Shown here piece by piece: positions 1-7,323 of a DNA stretch of 14,609 nucleotides (its first letter is position 1; each line of letters opens with the position of its first letter). Made by a program: the position numbers and the translations under genes. The notes under the pieces are model-generated. The model was not told the origin of the DNA. It did not search any database and saw only the letters and a list, made by a program, of their open reading frames with translations. The stretch comes from Gallionella sp. Its GTDB lineage: Bacteria > Pseudomonadota > Gammaproteobacteria > Burkholderiales > Gallionellaceae. The stretch covers positions 1 to 14,609 of the forward strand of contig JADGRM010000024.1 in the NCBI GenBank assembly GCA_017880945.1, in the 5' to 3' direction.

Positions 1-1502
1 TCGATATGTCCTCCCAGCTTGAACTGGCCGAGGATGGTCAGCGATTCGGTGAGGGTTTTGCCTTTTTTGTAAGGTCTATCCTTGGCGGTGAGCGCCTCGA
101 AAATATCGGCGATGCCCATTACCCTGGCTTGCACCGACATCTGTTCGCGCGTCAGACCGCGCGGATAGCCTTTGCCGTCCATGCGTTCGTGGTGCCCGCC
201 GGCATATTCCGCGACATTTTTCAGGTGTCTCGGCCACGGCAGCGATTCCAGCATCTTGATGGTGACATCGATGTGATGGTTGATGATTTCGCGCTCTGCT
301 GCCGTCAAAGTGCCGGCACGTATGGTGAGATTCTCGACTTCATCTTCACTGAGGAAATTGCACGCGTTGCCATCGGCATCGCGCCATTGGTACGCGGCGA
401 TCTGGCGCACACGTTGCTGCGCCTCGGCAGACATTGCCTCGCTGCCCACGTTGCAGTGACGCAAAAATTCCCGGTCCTGGTCAAGCTGCGTTGCCCGCGC
501 TGCGTAGTTCTGGCGGGCGGCTTCACCACGCTGAACGTCGGCACCCGCTGCCGCTATTTCGCGCAACATGGCGATCTCGGCATCGCGTTTGAGCACCTCA
601 AAACGCGTGTCCAGCAGTTGTATCCGGTCAAACAGGGTATGCAGCTTGGTCGCTTTATCCACCACATGCACCGGTGTGGTGATCTTGCCGCAGTCATGCA
701 GCAAGCCGGCGATCTTTAGTTCGTGACGGTCCTTGTCGGTCATCACAAAATCCTTGAGCGGACCTTGGGCGGTGCGATTGACCGCTTCCGCCAGCATCAT
801 CGTGAGGGCAGGAACGCGCGCGCAGTGGCCGCCGGTATAGGGAGACTTGTCGTCGATCGCAGTATTGATGAGCTGAATGAAAGATTCGAACAACTCTTCC
901 AATTGATCGATGAGATGGCGATTCGTCAGGGCGATGGCCGCCTGCGAAGCAAGCGATTCCAGCAACTGCTGGTCGTCCCTTGAGAACGGGACGATCGCCC
1001 TGCTTTCCTGGTCTTGCGCATTGATCAGTTGCAACACGCCGATGACTTCATTCTCATGGTTGCGCATCGGCACGGTCAGAAATGACTGGGAACGATAACC
1101 GGTCTTGGCATCAAATTTTTTGGTGCCGGAAAAATCATAGCCCTCCGCCATGTAAGCATCGGGGATGTTCACCGTCTCGCCGCTGAGCGCCGAGTGGCTC
1201 ACCACCATGGCGTGATTGGGATTGCCAGCCTCATCATAAAGCTGGATCGGATAAAAGCTGATTGGCACACCACTGGTCCCGCCCATCGCGGTTTTAAGTG
1301 AGTCGTTGCGCAAAATCTCGAAGCGCAGCACCCGTTGTTCCTGCTCGTGCAGATAGAGCGTGCCGGCATCGGCATCGGTAATGCGTTTTGCCGCTTCCAG
1401 TATGGTTTCCAGCAGGCTGTTGAGATCGCGCTGTTGAGACAGCGCGATACCGATCTCGTTGAGATCCTTGAGGCGATTCAGGAGGTTGTCAGCGGATTGC
1501 AT
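1..1502 (-). CDS. GAF-HD-GYP phosphohydrolase, probable c-di-GMP phosphodiesterase (3' end cut by window edge)
   Basis: Soluble cytoplasmic signalling enzyme with no membrane segment or signal peptide. From the start, 500 residues are visible before the window edge. A GAF sensor domain occupies about residues 20-195 (key motif TGYRS at 134-138). The HD-GYP domain follows from about 205: LLHDCGK with the metal-binding His269-Asp270, INHH at 407-410, the signature HHERMDGKGYP at 437-447, and ADIFEALTAKDRPYK after it. These are the conserved HD-GYP metal and signature residues, and the family hydrolyses c-di-GMP, so activity is likely. About 110 extra residues, probably helical, separate HDxGK from INHH compared with compact HD-GYP domains. 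ATG at 1502 is chosen because the GAF homology begins just after it. No strong ribosome site is seen, and an in-frame GTG lies at 1511. It follows the ATPase gene by 68 bases with no visible terminator, so co-transcription is likely. The catalytic assignment is strong; the ligand of the GAF is unknown. Confidence 0.93.
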   Translation of the reverse strand, partial: MQSADNLLNRLKDLNEIGIALSQQRDLNSLLETILEAAKRITDADAGTLYLHEQEQRVLRFEILRNDSLKTAMGGTSGVPISFYPIQLYDEAGNPNHAMVVSHSALSGETVNIPDAYMAEGYDFSGTKKFDAKTGYRSQSFLTVPMRNHENEVIGVLQLINAQDQESRAIVPFSRDDQQLLESLASQAAIALTNRHLIDQLEELFESFIQLINTAIDDKSPYTGGHCARVPALTMMLAEAVNRTAQGPLKDFVMTDKDRHELKIAGLLHDCGKITTPVHVVDKATKLHTLFDRIQLLDTRFEVLKRDAEIAMLREIAAAGADVQRGEAARQNYAARATQLDQDREFLRHCNVGSEAMSAEAQQRVRQIAAYQWRDADGNACNFLSEDEVENLTIRAGTLTAAEREIINHHIDVTIKMLESLPWPRHLKNVAEYAGGHHERMDGKGYPRGLTREQMSVQARVMGIADIFEALTAKDRPYKKGKTLTESLTILGQFKLGGHI

Positions 1503-1570
1503 AAAAACCACGCTTGACGTGCCGGTAAAATTTACAGGTCGGAGTGCAGGGGAGCTTCATTAATTTCACT

Positions 1571-3979
1571 CTATTTGATACAAACCGCGCGTACCTGGTG
1601 CATGTCGGTAATGCCTTGCAACACTTTCTCCATGCCGTCCTGCTTCAAAGTGCGCATTCCTTCATCCAGTGCAATAGCCAACAACTCAGAAACGCGCGCG
1701 CGCTCCTGGATGGCCTTTTTGATCGTATCGGTGCCAATCAGCAATTCGTGCAAACCGACGCGCCCGCGATAGCCGGTGCCGGAACATTTTTCACAGCCTA
1801 CCGGCGAATAAAGGGTAAATTGCCCTTTGGGGTCGGCAAATAGTTTTACCCATTCGTTGTACAGGTTCTTCATCGCAGCAGATGGGTCTTTCTTCCAGGT
1901 CGCAGTGCTAGCCAGTTCGGAGCTGAATTCGGTGAGCATCGATTTTATTTCATCGGCAGTCGCGATATGCGGTTTCTTGCAGTCGCCGCACAGACGCTTT
2001 CCCAAACGCTGCGCCAGTATTCCCAGCAGCGCATCGGCAAAGTTGAAAGGGTCCATACCCATATCCAGCAAGCGGTTGATGGATTCCGGCGCGCTGTTGG
2101 TATGCAGGGTGGCGAACACCAGGTGACCGGTCAGCGAGGCTTCAATACCGATGGACACTGTTTCCTTGTCGCGCATTTCGCCGACCATGATCACATCAGG
2201 ATCGGCACGCAAGAAGGCGCGCATGATGGTGGGAAAATCCAGACCGGCCTTCTTGTTGATCTGTACCTGGCGCAGCCCCTTCTGGGTAATTTCCACCGGA
2301 TCTTCGACGGTCCAGATTTTGGTGTCCGGCTTGTTGATATATTTGAGGATGGAGTGCAGCGTGGTGGTTTTACCGGAACCGGTCGGGCCGCACACGAAGA
2401 ACAAACCATATGGCTTGCTCACTGTCTCCTTGATCAGCTCGTTGTTGCGCGTCGAGAAGCCCATTTTCTCCAGCGGCAACGGTTCACCGGAAGCAAGGAT
2501 ACGCATCACCACATCCTCGACACCACCCTGCGAGGGGATGGTCGCGACGCGCAACTCGATGTCCAGCGGGCCAAATTTCTTGAACTTGATCTTGCCGTCC
2601 TGCGGCTTGCGCTTCTCGGAAATATCCAGGTCGCACATGATCTTGATGCGCGTTATTAGTGCGTTGCGATAAGTTGATGGCACCTCGATGTATTTCATCA
2701 ATGAACCGTCTTTGCGCACCCGAATCTGCGTCTTGGCTTTGCCCGGTCCCGGCTCTACATGAATGTCCGACGCACCCATCCGATAAGCGTCCACGATGAC
2801 CTTGTTGACCAGCTTGACCAGTTCGTTATCGGCGGCGGCGCTGACGTCCTCTTGGCTGACACCTGAGCCTTCTTCTTCTTCTCCACCCATGTCGGCCAAC
2901 AACTCGTCCATGGACGATTCATCGCCTGCCATGCCACCACTTCCATCCGAAAAAGCATTGCCTCCATAGAATAAATCCAGGGTTTGCTTGAATTCGCGTT
3001 GCGAACAAACCTGATAGACAAGCCGATTCTTGGGGAAAATATTATTGACTACCCGCGAAGCCTGGATTCGCTCGGGATCGGTAGTCAATATCATCAAACC
3101 TTCCTGAGTCTCCTGGATCGGAATCCAATGGCTGCTTTCGAGATACTCGCGCCTCAGGTTTTTCAATAATTCCGTAGGCTTGAGGCGATCTCCCCGGTAA
3201 GCATCATAAGGAACCCCAAAAAAACTGGAAAGCGCCTTACCCAAGGCGGGGATGCCCACTTGAAATTCGTCGATCAGCACTTCTTCGACATCGATACCCT
3301 TGCGTCTTGCAGTGCGTGTTGCCAGCTCAAACTCGGCCGCGGACAGGACTCCATCTGCAACCAGATAATCGTATTTTGTTTTAACCGTACTTTCTTGCTG
3401 GCGCTGATGCTGGCGCAGTGCCACCGCCATGGTCTGCGCCAACTCCTGCACGCCTTCTTCGACCAGCATCGTAAAGGGGACGCCAGCCTTATTGTTGATG
3501 ACCTGGATTACACCGGCAAGATCGCCATTAGCGGAATCCAGAATCGGCGCGACCAACATCTGTTTGGTACGGTATCCGGTGCGCTTGTCCACCTCCTGCA
3601 AAAAGCGCAAATACACACTGTATTGCGCCAACTCTTTTTCATCATAAACATCTTTTATATTAAGCAGTTTTTTATGCATTGCCGCATAACCGGCGATGCT
3701 TTGCTCCGCGATGGGCAACTTGAGATCTTTGAAAGAATTAAGCCCGGTCTTGACCTTGGAAACAAGAGAAATATTGTCTTCGCCAACGACGTAGATGGTC
3801 AGCCGATCAGCATTGAACAGCGCGCAGATATCCTTGCTGACATCCAGCATGATTTCGTCAACGTTGCCGGTGGCGTGTATTTTATTACTGACCTGGTTGA
3901 GATTTTTGTTGAACTCAAGCTTGAGTCTGATATCACCGGCATTTTTTGCTGCGGTATTGGCCGCCATTACTGTGCTCAT
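1571..3979 (-). CDS. GspE/PilB-family secretion ATPase with N-terminal GAF domain
   Basis: An 802-residue AAA-type ATPase of the type II secretion/type IV pilus assembly family, cytoplasmic and expected to work as a hexamer at the inner membrane. Domains in order: GAF at about 25-192 (TGYRT at 134-138); a MshEN/GspE N-terminal-like region at about 203-340; an acidic Gly/Glu linker at about 343-385; the ATPase core at 386-800. Walker A GPTGSGKTT is at 531-539, the Asp box TVEDP at 557-561, Walker B DVIMVGEMRD at 595-604, and the His box TGHLVFATLHTN at 617-628. A zinc tetracysteine is visible (C664, C667, C729, C732). All motor motifs are intact. Usual GspE/PilB proteins are about 560-570 residues; the excess is the GAF domain. 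The start is supported by an AAAGGAG ribosome site. No pilin, PilC, PilM or secretin gene is in the window, so the machine it powers is unknown. It lies between a cyclase/phosphodiesterase pair and a c-di-GMP hydrolase. Confidence 0.93.
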   Translation of the reverse strand: MSTVMAANTAAKNAGDIRLKLEFNKNLNQVSNKIHATGNVDEIMLDVSKDICALFNADRLTIYVVGEDNISLVSKVKTGLNSFKDLKLPIAEQSIAGYAAMHKKLLNIKDVYDEKELAQYSVYLRFLQEVDKRTGYRTKQMLVAPILDSANGDLAGVIQVINNKAGVPFTMLVEEGVQELAQTMAVALRQHQRQQESTVKTKYDYLVADGVLSAAEFELATRTARRKGIDVEEVLIDEFQVGIPALGKALSSFFGVPYDAYRGDRLKPTELLKNLRREYLESSHWIPIQETQEGLMILTTDPERIQASRVVNNIFPKNRLVYQVCSQREFKQTLDLFYGGNAFSDGSGGMAGDESSMDELLADMGGEEEEGSGVSQEDVSAAADNELVKLVNKVIVDAYRMGASDIHVEPGPGKAKTQIRVRKDGSLMKYIEVPSTYRNALITRIKIMCDLDISEKRKPQDGKIKFKKFGPLDIELRVATIPSQGGVEDVVMRILASGEPLPLEKMGFSTRNNELIKETVSKPYGLFFVCGPTGSGKTTTLHSILKYINKPDTKIWTVEDPVEITQKGLRQVQINKKAGLDFPTIMRAFLRADPDVIMVGEMRDKETVSIGIEASLTGHLVFATLHTNSAPESINRLLDMGMDPFNFADALLGILAQRLGKRLCGDCKKPHIATADEIKSMLTEFSSELASTATWKKDPSAAMKNLYNEWVKLFADPKGQFTLYSPVGCEKCSGTGYRGRVGLHELLIGTDTIKKAIQERARVSELLAIALDEGMRTLKQDGMEKVLQGITDMHQVRAVCIK

Positions 3980-3984
3980 CCCTG

Positions 3985-3991
3985 CTCCTTT
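3985..3991 (-). promoter_or_regulatory. Strong ribosome binding site of the GAF-GspE gene
   Basis: On the minus strand an AAAGGAG lies five bases before the ATG at 3979. It is the best Shine-Dalgarno match in the signalling cluster and fixes the start of the ATPase. It suggests efficient translation from a new mRNA 5' end or leader after the terminator-like hairpin upstream. Confidence 0.8.
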
Positions 3992-4054
3992 GCCTATCTC
4001 ATAAGGCTAATGCCGTAACGACCTCGGCACCAGCCATAATCCACCATCCAGAAT

Positions 4055-4067
4055 CTATGCGTCACAT
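4055..4067 (-). promoter_or_regulatory. Short element ATGTGACGCATAG upstream of the ATPase gene
   Basis: This 13-mer in the 222-base gap before the GAF-GspE gene matches, at 12 of 13 positions and in the same orientation, ATGTGACGCCTAG upstream of the adenylate cyclase gene (7253-7265). It contains TGTGA, the half-site of CRP-type cAMP receptors, but the second half-site (TCACA at a six-base spacing) is absent. It may be a shared regulator site, a promoter part or chance. Confidence 0.25.
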
Positions 4068-4114
4068 CCGGCTTGCGCCAGGACGTACGTGCCACGCAAT
4101 CGACCATTTCTAAA

Positions 4115-4144
4115 ATTCCGGCGGATATCGAATCCGCCCGGAAT
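4115..4144 (-). terminator. Probable Rho-independent terminator after the phosphodiesterase gene
   Basis: The inverted repeat has a perfect seven-base inner stem (GGCGGAT / ATCCGCC) with a five-base loop, extended by a five-base outer stem (ATTCC / GGAAT) past one bulged base. On the minus strand it is followed by a short T run (TTTTAG, starting in the last base pair of the stem), the orientation expected for ending transcripts from 11555-4202. It lies 57 bases after the phosphodiesterase stop codon. The T tract is short, so termination may be partial. No T run is seen on the plus strand. Confidence 0.6.
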
Positions 4145-4201
4145 AATCCGGCTCAGCCCAGCCAGAACCCCAATAGCCAATGCGCAAGCCATCACCGTTT
4201 C

Positions 4202-4966
4202 TTAAAACTCGAACTCTTGATTGTTCAGCAACATCTTGGGACGGAGCCCGCGCACACAGTCCTCAACCTGCCGCATGGTCAGTTCCAGCTCGCCGGGTTT
4301 AAGGTGGGTGATGAAGACTTCTGCCTCAAGCTTGAATTTGGCCAACTCCACGGCCAGCATACTGGGACACAAATGTTTAGAAATTACCGCCAAATCCTTT
4401 TCGCTATTCGAAAATGCCGTCTCAATGACAAGGTAACGCAAATTTTTTATTTTGTTAACCACTTCCCATAAAGCATCACAGGTGGTGGTATCCCCGCTAA
4501 ATACAAGGCTGGCCTTGCCGCTGTCCAACTGGTAGCCCACTGCTGGTACCACGTGATTGGCAGGAATGGCAGTTATCTTGCGCCCATTCAGGACGACGGT
4601 CTCGCCCAGCTCCATAGGCTGATATCGCAGATATGGATGTTGAGCATTGGGGATCTCGGTGAAATCCGGCCATATCTTCCAGTTGAAAATATGTTGCTTG
4701 AGGATGTCCAGCGTCTCCTCGCTTGCGTAAACAGTCAATGGTCGGTCGCGCATGAGCCCGACGCTGTCCACCATGAATGGAATGCAGGCGATATGATCGA
4801 GGTGGGAATGGGTAACAAAAACATGATCGATTTCAGTGAGTTCACTAAGACTGAGTTCACTCACCCCGGTGCCGGCGTCAATCAACACATCACGATCAAG
4901 CAGAAACGAGGTGGTGCGTAGATTGCCACCGATTCCGCCGCTGCATCCCAATACTCTAAGCCTCAT
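4202..4966 (-). CDS. Metallo-beta-lactamase-fold hydrolase, probable class II-like 3',5'-cyclic-nucleotide phosphodiesterase
   Basis: A 254-residue soluble enzyme. Binuclear metal site residues are visible: THSHLDH with H53, H55, D57 and H58, then H138 (NHVVP), D159 (FSGDT) and H221 (THLKP). LRVLGCSGG at 3-11 is the typical opening strand of the RNase Z/class II cyclic-nucleotide phosphodiesterase branch. HSHLDH matches the class II phosphodiesterase signature at its start, but the following residues (IACIPF) depart from it. The start at 4966 is chosen because homology begins at once there; an upstream in-frame TTG (5065) would overlap the cyclase by 68 bases and add an unconserved leader. 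The gene begins 31 bases after the adenylate cyclase stop, so the pair probably makes and removes the same cyclic nucleotide. Alternatives are another metallo-hydrolase activity, including tRNase Z-like; the fold is secure, the substrate is inferred from context. Confidence 0.85.
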   Translation of the reverse strand: MRLRVLGCSGGIGGNLRTTSFLLDRDVLIDAGTGVSELSLSELTEIDHVFVTHSHLDHIACIPFMVDSVGLMRDRPLTVYASEETLDILKQHIFNWKIWPDFTEIPNAQHPYLRYQPMELGETVVLNGRKITAIPANHVVPAVGYQLDSGKASLVFSGDTTTCDALWEVVNKIKNLRYLVIETAFSNSEKDLAVISKHLCPSMLAVELAKFKLEAEVFITHLKPGELELTMRQVEDCVRGLRPKMLLNNQEFEF

Positions 4967-4997
4967 GATGTCGTGTGTGTCCTGATAATTTATCGGG

Positions 4998-7220
4998 TTA
5001 TTTGGTCTCGAACACGAACACGCCATCCCACTCCGCAGCTGGCGGATTATTACGGTAGTAGGCAACGCGCTTCGCGTAGACTTTATACAGTTCAGTATCC
5101 GGGGACATGCGCTGCAAATTCATCAGTTGCAATTCCGCCTGCTCCCAACTCTGTTTGCGATAGAAGCGGCGCACTTCATGGAACAACCTGACTTCACCAT
5201 GCAGTGCTTTGCTCGCCTCGCTGGCCAATCCCATCGGTTCGTAGATCGCCACGGGCTTATCTTTACCTTTTACCCGCACATGGTCAAGCTCGCGATAAAT
5301 AAAGTCGGGTGCGGCATTCCGGGTATTTTCACCGACTATGATGCCCACCCCGTATTGCTTGGTGATCCCTTCCAGGCGTGATGCCAGATTCACCTCATCG
5401 CCCATCACCGTGTAAGCAACACGCACTTCGGAACCCATATTGCCCACACTGACGCGCCCGGTATTGATACCTATGCCTGCATGAATCTCCGGCCAACCGC
5501 GTGCCTTGAAGTGCGGCTGCAAAGCTTGCAAAGTCGCTTGCATCTCGATACCGGCCAGCATGGCATTACGGGCATGCGTTGGATCGGGCAAGGGCGCCCC
5601 CCAGAAAGCCATGATGCAGTCGCCCATATACTTGTCTATCGTGCCACGATGCTTATAGATCACACGCGACAAGGGAGTCAAAAACTCATGCATCAACAAT
5701 GTCAATTCTTTCGGGTCCAGGCCTTCCGAGATGGTGGTAAAGCCGCGCACATCAGAGAACAGAATGGTCATTTCTCGACTCTCGCCTTCCATGGACACAC
5801 TTTCCGGATGTTTCGCCATCTCTTCGACCAACTCGCTCGGCACATACTGACCGAATAGTCCCGTGATTTGGCGCTTGGTACGCGATTCCACGAAGTAGCC
5901 GTAAGACATATTCAGGGCGAATAACAACGCGATCATGACCACACTGTTCGCCACAGGCATCAAAATGTTGCCGTAGTTCCATGTCAATAGACTCAACCCC
6001 GTTGTAGCGCCAAGCACAAAAGCCGAGGCCAGAATCGCTTTGGCCGGACTGAGTAAAGGCAACAAAAAACTCAAGGCAAGGCCGATCAGCAACAGCCAAA
6101 CCACTTCAGCACCCAGCATATAGGCGGGCCGCTCTTTCAAATTCTGATCGAGAATGCCGGAAATCATGTTGGCGTGAACTTCCACCCCTGGGTATACCTC
6201 ATCTACCGGTGTTGCGCGCATATCCAACAACCCGGGAGCCGTGGTGCCAACCAGAATGATCTTGCCTTTCAATTGCGCAAGATCAACCCGGTCGTGAAGC
6301 ACATCCGCAACCGAAATATAACGGAAACTCCCTTGTTTGCCGCGGTACGGAACAAAGGTGGCGACATCCCTGTCGACCGGGATTTTCAGCCTGCCACCAG
6401 CGAATTCCAACTCCAGCCACTCCAAACCTGCATACCCGCCGCTCTTGGCTTCGGCAAAGCCGGGTAATAATTTTGCGTGGCCCAGCAGGGTGCGCACCAT
6501 GGCAAGCGACAAGGACTCATAATACGCGCCTCCATACTCCACAAGCATGGGGACACGGCGCACCCGGCCATCAAAGTCCACCAAAGGATTAAAGTGTCCG
6601 ACACTTGCTGCGGCTTGCTGCAATTCGGGAAGATTGGCTCCGTAGCCATTCCAGGTCGTGAATCCGACCGGACGCCCCTTGAACGCCCCCGCTTGGAAAA
6701 CAGGTTCGGGCAGAGCACCTGACACGTTGATATTTTGTTGATTGGTCAGGTAATATCCCAGCACCACATTTCGATTCCTGATTTTGTCAGCAAACAGTTT
6801 GTCGTATTCGAGTTGCGGTTGGATCTGGCTCAGCACCGATTGAAACGACACGTCGCCTTTGAGTTGATTCTGCCCGAGCATTTGCAACTCCTTAAGCCCG
6901 GAGCTCTCATCCCTTTCGGCGAAAACCACGTCAAAACCCACCACCGCGACACCGTATTTATCAAACAGCTTGTCCATCAACAATGCCAAACGGTCTCGCC
7001 CCCATGGCCAGCGCCCTTCCTCCTTAAGGCTCTTTTCATCGATATCGAGAATAACGATACGATCATCCAGCGTGCGCGGCATAGTCAAGCGCAAGCGATA
7101 ATCGTAGAGAATAGAGGAAAGCTGATCGACAAAATCCAGTCTGTAAAACCGGGCGGCGCTGCCGACGAAAACCAGGACTATCAACAGTCCCAGCCCGATC
7201 AAGATTGCATTTTTTTTCAC
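4998..7220 (-). CDS. CHASE2-domain class III adenylate cyclase
   Basis: A 740-residue membrane receptor that should make cAMP from ATP in the cytoplasm. A TM helix at about 5-22 leads into a periplasmic CHASE2 sensor (about 28-365) carrying ILDIDEKSL, EGRWPWGRD and GFDVVF. Three TM helices follow at about 369-437, then the cyclase domain at about 480-662. Catalytic residues are complete: metal Asp in FSDVRGF (D490) and KYMGD (D534), adenine-selecting Lys530 and Asp608, and transition-state Asn611 and Arg615 in NLASRLE. The Lys/Asp pair points to ATP rather than GTP. A tail ending in WDGVFVFETK is typical of this CHASE2 cyclase group. The start is GTG at 7220, because the TM helix begins right after it and no better start exists; the ribosome site is weak. 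It follows the FHA gene by 103 bases containing inverted repeats, and precedes a probable cyclic-nucleotide phosphodiesterase. Confidence 0.94.
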   Translation of the reverse strand: MKKNAILIGLGLLIVLVFVGSAARFYRLDFVDQLSSILYDYRLRLTMPRTLDDRIVILDIDEKSLKEEGRWPWGRDRLALLMDKLFDKYGVAVVGFDVVFAERDESSGLKELQMLGQNQLKGDVSFQSVLSQIQPQLEYDKLFADKIRNRNVVLGYYLTNQQNINVSGALPEPVFQAGAFKGRPVGFTTWNGYGANLPELQQAAASVGHFNPLVDFDGRVRRVPMLVEYGGAYYESLSLAMVRTLLGHAKLLPGFAEAKSGGYAGLEWLELEFAGGRLKIPVDRDVATFVPYRGKQGSFRYISVADVLHDRVDLAQLKGKIILVGTTAPGLLDMRATPVDEVYPGVEVHANMISGILDQNLKERPAYMLGAEVVWLLLIGLALSFLLPLLSPAKAILASAFVLGATTGLSLLTWNYGNILMPVANSVVMIALLFALNMSYGYFVESRTKRQITGLFGQYVPSELVEEMAKHPESVSMEGESREMTILFSDVRGFTTISEGLDPKELTLLMHEFLTPLSRVIYKHRGTIDKYMGDCIMAFWGAPLPDPTHARNAMLAGIEMQATLQALQPHFKARGWPEIHAGIGINTGRVSVGNMGSEVRVAYTVMGDEVNLASRLEGITKQYGVGIIVGENTRNAAPDFIYRELDHVRVKGKDKPVAIYEPMGLASEASKALHGEVRLFHEVRRFYRKQSWEQAELQLMNLQRMSPDTELYKVYAKRVAYYRNNPPAAEWDGVFVFETK

Positions 7221-7252
7221 GACACTTAACAGAGGGCAGACTTTGTGTGCCG

Positions 7253-7265
7253 CTAGGCGTCACAT
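7253..7265 (-). promoter_or_regulatory. Short element ATGTGACGCCTAG upstream of the cyclase gene
   Basis: Located 33 bases before the cyclase GTG, this is the near-identical partner (12 of 13) of the element upstream of the GAF-GspE gene (4055-4067), in the same orientation. Like that one it holds a TGTGA half-site without a properly spaced TCACA. A role is only suggested by the repetition in the two larger non-coding gaps of the left-hand signalling genes. Confidence 0.25.
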
Positions 7266-7275
7266 TCATTAAAGA

Positions 7276-7290
7276 CGCGGCGCAGCCGCG
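7276..7290 (-). terminator. GC-rich hairpin between FHA and cyclase genes, possible weak terminator or attenuator
   Basis: A perfect six-base stem, CGCGGC / GCCGCG, closes a three-base loop. On the minus strand it is followed by TCTTTAATG, which has only a broken T run. It may reduce read-through from the kinase-phosphatase-FHA genes into the cyclase, or protect an mRNA end. It sits inside a wider imperfect inverted repeat (7229-7317). Confidence 0.35.
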
Positions 7291-7323
7291 ACAACGATAT
7301 TGTCTTTTGTCCTCTGTCCATTA

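Larger units (their letters stand above)
7229..7317. repeat. Imperfect nested inverted repeat in the FHA-cyclase gap
   Basis: The arms ACAGAGG (7229-7235) and CCTCTGT (7311-7317) are exact reverse complements, and AGAC (7238-7241) can pair with GTCT (7302-7305) after a bulge. Inside lie the CGCGGC hairpin (7276-7290) and a small ACAA/TTGT palindrome. In the transcript the outer pairing would end about eight bases before the cyclase start codon, so it could affect initiation. Confidence 0.4.

Noticed and set aside
4070..4095. Possible sigma54 promoter on the minus strand before the ATPase gene (perfect TGGCACG at 4088-4094).
   Set aside because: The -12 part does not fit: the required GC at the fixed ten-base distance from GG is absent, the sequence there reading TCCTGG. 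A -24 box alone is not enough.
4967..5065. Upstream extension of the phosphodiesterase from an in-frame TTG at 5065.
   Set aside because: It would overlap the cyclase by 68 bases and add 33 unconserved residues. MBL-fold homology begins at the ATG at 4966.
7250..7265. Full CRP/cAMP receptor site upstream of the cyclase.
   Set aside because: Only the TGTGA half is present; no TCACA occurs at a six-base spacing, so a classical site cannot be claimed.
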